A stretch of 64,000 nt of DNA from Gammaproteobacteria bacterium (lineage in GTDB: Bacteria; Pseudomonadota; Gammaproteobacteria; JAJPIJ01): the NCBI GenBank assembly GCA_022072255.1, contig JAJVHZ010000026.1, positions 69,300 through 133,299 on the forward strand, given 5' to 3'. Both the position numbers and the translations under genes were made by a program. Under the pieces are notes generated by a model. The model was not told the origin of the DNA, made no database searches, and worked only from the letters and a program-made list of their open reading frames with translations. The stretch's first letter is position 1, and each line of letters begins with the position of its first letter. Shown here in pieces: positions 61,398-64,000 of the stretch.

Positions 61398-63134
61398 CTA
61401 GTCGCGGTCTGCGAGCAGCCGCCTGAGATCGAGGGCGGTGACCCGCGCGGCGAGGCCTCGGCACACCATGGCATCGACGCCGTAGCGCCCGGCGAGTTCC
61501 CGTAGCAGCGCCACCGCCTCCGTGTCCGTGGACGGCAGCAGCGCGGCGGCGCCGGCACGGGCGATGCCCTTCAAGATTGCCTGCTGCCGCAATTCAGGCA
61601 GCGCGTGCGTCTCGGCACCCGCATGCAACACGCCATCCAGCACTGCCTGTGCCGGGATCTCCCGCAGCGCGGCGGGCACGGCGCGCAGCATCACGGTGCC
61701 CGGCGCCGCCCGCTCCAGTTCCACCCCGCAGGCCGGCAGCACGTCCACCACGCGCTCGATGGCGTCCGCGGCCACCTCGTCGACGGCCATCGCACAGGGA
61801 AAAAGCAGGGGTCGGGGGTCCGTCGCCCGGCGATCGCCCGCGCCCTCCAGGGCGTCCAGCCAGAGCGCGGCGCGGGCGCGCTGCGCGTCGATCAGCAGCA
61901 GCGCGCTGGCCGCGCGGGCGACGATGAGGCCGCCCGGCAGCACCATGGCCTTGTCGATCTCCAGCGAGGGGGACGTAGCCACCGTGAATGGCGGTTCCTC
62001 GCCTGGCTCGACGGCCGTCGCCCGCGTCGCCAGCCTGGCCGGATAATCCGGACCGGGCTCGGCGATGACCGACGGCAGCGCCGGGCCGGCGCCGCCGGTA
62101 TCCCCGGGCAGCGCGCGCCCCGGCGCCGCATCGGGGCCGCGCAGCACACGCCGCAGGGCGCTGAACACGAAGTCGTGCACCCGGCGGGTGTCCGCGAAGC
62201 GCACCTCGATCTTGGCCGGATGGACGTTCACGTCGAGCGTCTGCGGATCGATCTCCAGATACAGGACGTAGGCCGGGTGTCGGCCTGCGGCAAGCGCATC
62301 CCCATAGGCGAGGCGCGTGGCGTGCTGCAGGCGCGGATCGCGCACCGGACGGCCGTTGACGAACCAGAACTGCAGATCGCTCTGGTTGCGCGCGCCCGCC
62401 GGCGCCGCGATCCACCCGCGCACCGCCAGGCCCGGGACCGCAGCATCGACCGGCCGCGCATGGCGCAGGAACGCCAGGCCGCAGACTTTTTCCAGCCGGC
62501 GAGCGACCTGCTCCTCGGACAGAGCCGGTCGGATCGCCAGCACGCGCTGCTGGTTGTGGGTGAGACTCAGGCCGAGGTGAGGGCGCGACAATGCGGTGCG
62601 GCGCAGCCAGTCCTGGATGTGCAGAAATTCGGTGCGTTCGCTCTTCAGGAACCGCCGGCGCACGGGCGTGCTGAAAAACAGGTCCCGCACCTCGATGGTC
62701 GTGCCCGTGGCGTGCGCGGCCGGCATCGGCCCCTCGATATCGGCCGATCCCTGCATGGAGACGGTCCAGGTCTCGCTGCTGCCGTGCTCGCTCGAGGTCA
62801 GCGTCAGCCGCGCGACGGCGCCGATGCTCGCCAGCGCCTCGCCGCGGAAGCCGAGCGTGCCGAGGACCGCCAGGTCCGCCAGTGATCGCAGCTTGCTGGT
62901 CGCGTGCCGCTGCAGGGCCAGCGGCAGGTCCTCGCGGCTCATCCCGCCGCCGTCGTCGCGCACCCGGATGAGGCGCGCGCCGCCGAGCTCCACCTCGACG
63001 CTGATCTGCCCGGCGCCGGCGTCGATGCTGTTTTCCACCAGCTCCTTGACGACGGAAAACGGGCGTTCGATCACCTCGCCGGCGGCGATCTGGTTGATGA
63101 CGGAATCCGGCAGTAATGCGATGCGCGGCGACAT
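61398..63134 (-). CDS. mutL: DNA mismatch repair protein MutL
   Basis: IALLPDSVINQIAAGEVIERPFSVVKELVENSIDAGA; RDDGGGM; GFRGEALASI. Confidence 0.97.
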   Translation of the reverse strand: MSPRIALLPDSVINQIAAGEVIERPFSVVKELVENSIDAGAGQISVEVELGGARLIRVRDDGGGMSREDLPLALQRHATSKLRSLADLAVLGTLGFRGEALASIGAVARLTLTSSEHGSSETWTVSMQGSADIEGPMPAAHATGTTIEVRDLFFSTPVRRRFLKSERTEFLHIQDWLRRTALSRPHLGLSLTHNQQRVLAIRPALSEEQVARRLEKVCGLAFLRHARPVDAAVPGLAVRGWIAAPAGARNQSDLQFWFVNGRPVRDPRLQHATRLAYGDALAAGRHPAYVLYLEIDPQTLDVNVHPAKIEVRFADTRRVHDFVFSALRRVLRGPDAAPGRALPGDTGGAGPALPSVIAEPGPDYPARLATRATAVEPGEEPPFTVATSPSLEIDKAMVLPGGLIVARAASALLLIDAQRARAALWLDALEGAGDRRATDPRPLLFPCAMAVDEVAADAIERVVDVLPACGVELERAAPGTVMLRAVPAALREIPAQAVLDGVLHAGAETHALPELRQQAILKGIARAGAAALLPSTDTEAVALLRELAGRYGVDAMVCRGLAARVTALDLRRLLADRD

Positions 63135-63203
63135 GCCACGCTATGGTAAAGGCCGGCGGGACCGCGGGTAAGTGTCGCGACGGACGACGCCGCGCGCCGT
63201 CGT

Positions 63204-63998
63204 TCAGGGGTTCGAGGCCACGCGGCGCTCGCGCCGTTCTGCCATCAGGGTGCCGGGGGGCGGTGTGGTCTCGAAATACCGGTGTATGCCACCCGCGATG
63301 GCGCCTGCCAGTTGCTTCTGGTGCGAGGCGGTGCGCAGCTTGCGCTCCTCCGCGGCGTTGGTGAGATATGCCGTCTCCACCAGGATCGAGGGTATGTCCG
63401 GGGACTTCAGCACCACGAAGCCGGCGTGCTGCACCTGCGGCTTGCGCACGTTGCCGATGCCGTCGAGCCGGTCGAGTACCTCCTCGGCGACATCGGTGCT
63501 CGCCTCCATGGAGGCGGTCTGCGACAGGTCGAGGAGCACCGATTTCAGAACGCTGTCCTTGTCGTCCCAGGTGACCCCACCGATGTAGTCGGAGGAGTTC
63601 TCGCGGTCGGCGAGCCAGCGTGCGGCCTCGCTGCTGGCGCCGCGCTGCGAAAGGACATAGACCGAGGAGCCGGCGACTTCGGGGTTCTTGTAGGCATCCG
63701 CGTGCACCGACACGAACATGTCGGCCCGATGACCACGTGCCTTTTCGATGCGCTTGCGCAGCGGGATGAAATAGTCGCCATCGCGCGTCAGGACCGCGCG
63801 CATGCCCTCGACGCGATTGATCTCCTCGGCCAACCGGCGCGCGATCGCCAGCGTGACGTCTTTCTCGCGCGTGCCCTTGCGGCCGGTGGCGCCGGGGTCC
63901 TCGCCGCCGTGGCCGGCGTCGACCGCCACGATGACGTCGCGGCCGCGCCCGGTGCCCGAAGCCGGCGCCGGCGGCTTGGCCGGCGGGCTGGGCGCCAT
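63204..63998 (-). CDS. N-acetylmuramoyl-L-alanine amidase (AmiB/AmiC type), N-terminus outside the window
   Basis: IVAVDAGHGGEDPGATGRKGTREKDVTLAIARRLAEEIN; FVSVHADAY; SILVETAYLTNAAEE. Confidence 0.94.
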   Translation of the reverse strand: MAPSPPAKPPAPASGTGRGRDVIVAVDAGHGGEDPGATGRKGTREKDVTLAIARRLAEEINRVEGMRAVLTRDGDYFIPLRKRIEKARGHRADMFVSVHADAYKNPEVAGSSVYVLSQRGASSEAARWLADRENSSDYIGGVTWDDKDSVLKSVLLDLSQTASMEASTDVAEEVLDRLDGIGNVRKPQVQHAGFVVLKSPDIPSILVETAYLTNAAEERKLRTASHQKQLAGAIAGGIHRYFETTPPPGTLMAERRERRVASNP

Positions 63999-64000
63999 GG

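Overview
High-GC, gammaproteobacteria-like chromosomal window. Most of it is conserved core genome: a type IV minor-pilin cluster (pilY1 3' part, fimT/U, pilV, pilW, pilX, pilE), ispH-lspA-ileS-ribF-murJ, rpsT, proB-obgE-rpmA-rplU, ispB, tRNA-Pro(CGG), radA-alr-dnaB-rplI-DUF2232-rpsR-rpsF, MATE-patB-cysK-rlmB-rnr, tRNA-Leu(CAG), fixLJ, a YeiH-family transporter, purA-hisZ-DUF2065-hflC-hflK, and hflX-hfq-miaA-mutL-amiC (amiC truncated by the window end). Accessory blocks are inserted into this backbone. (1) 16.9-22.8 kb, between rplU and ispB, is a six-gene co-directional cassette: a TPR/FimV-like protein, a receiver-like/winged-helix-like protein, a Ser/Thr kinase fused to a COG2229/MglA/CvnD-like small GTPase, two roadblock-type proteins and a FIST sensor. 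It resembles a conservon-like G-protein signalling system and is the best candidate for an undescribed system here. (2) 24.4-31.4 kb, after tRNA-Pro, holds two CTERM-sorted exported proteins, a DUF1800/DUF1501 pair and a membrane-anchored Mrr-like protein with a possibly degenerate active site. (3) 45.3-49.4 kb holds a FixL-like haem-PAS kinase and FixJ, divergent from a YeiH-family transporter that is followed by an unlisted 49-aa membrane microprotein. (4) 54.4-58.5 kb, inserted between hflK and hflX, holds a putatively Fur-controlled porin/FMN-binding/PepSY operon and a frameshifted ada/ogt-type methyltransferase remnant. All assignments come from reading the sequence and ORF translations; no database search was run.
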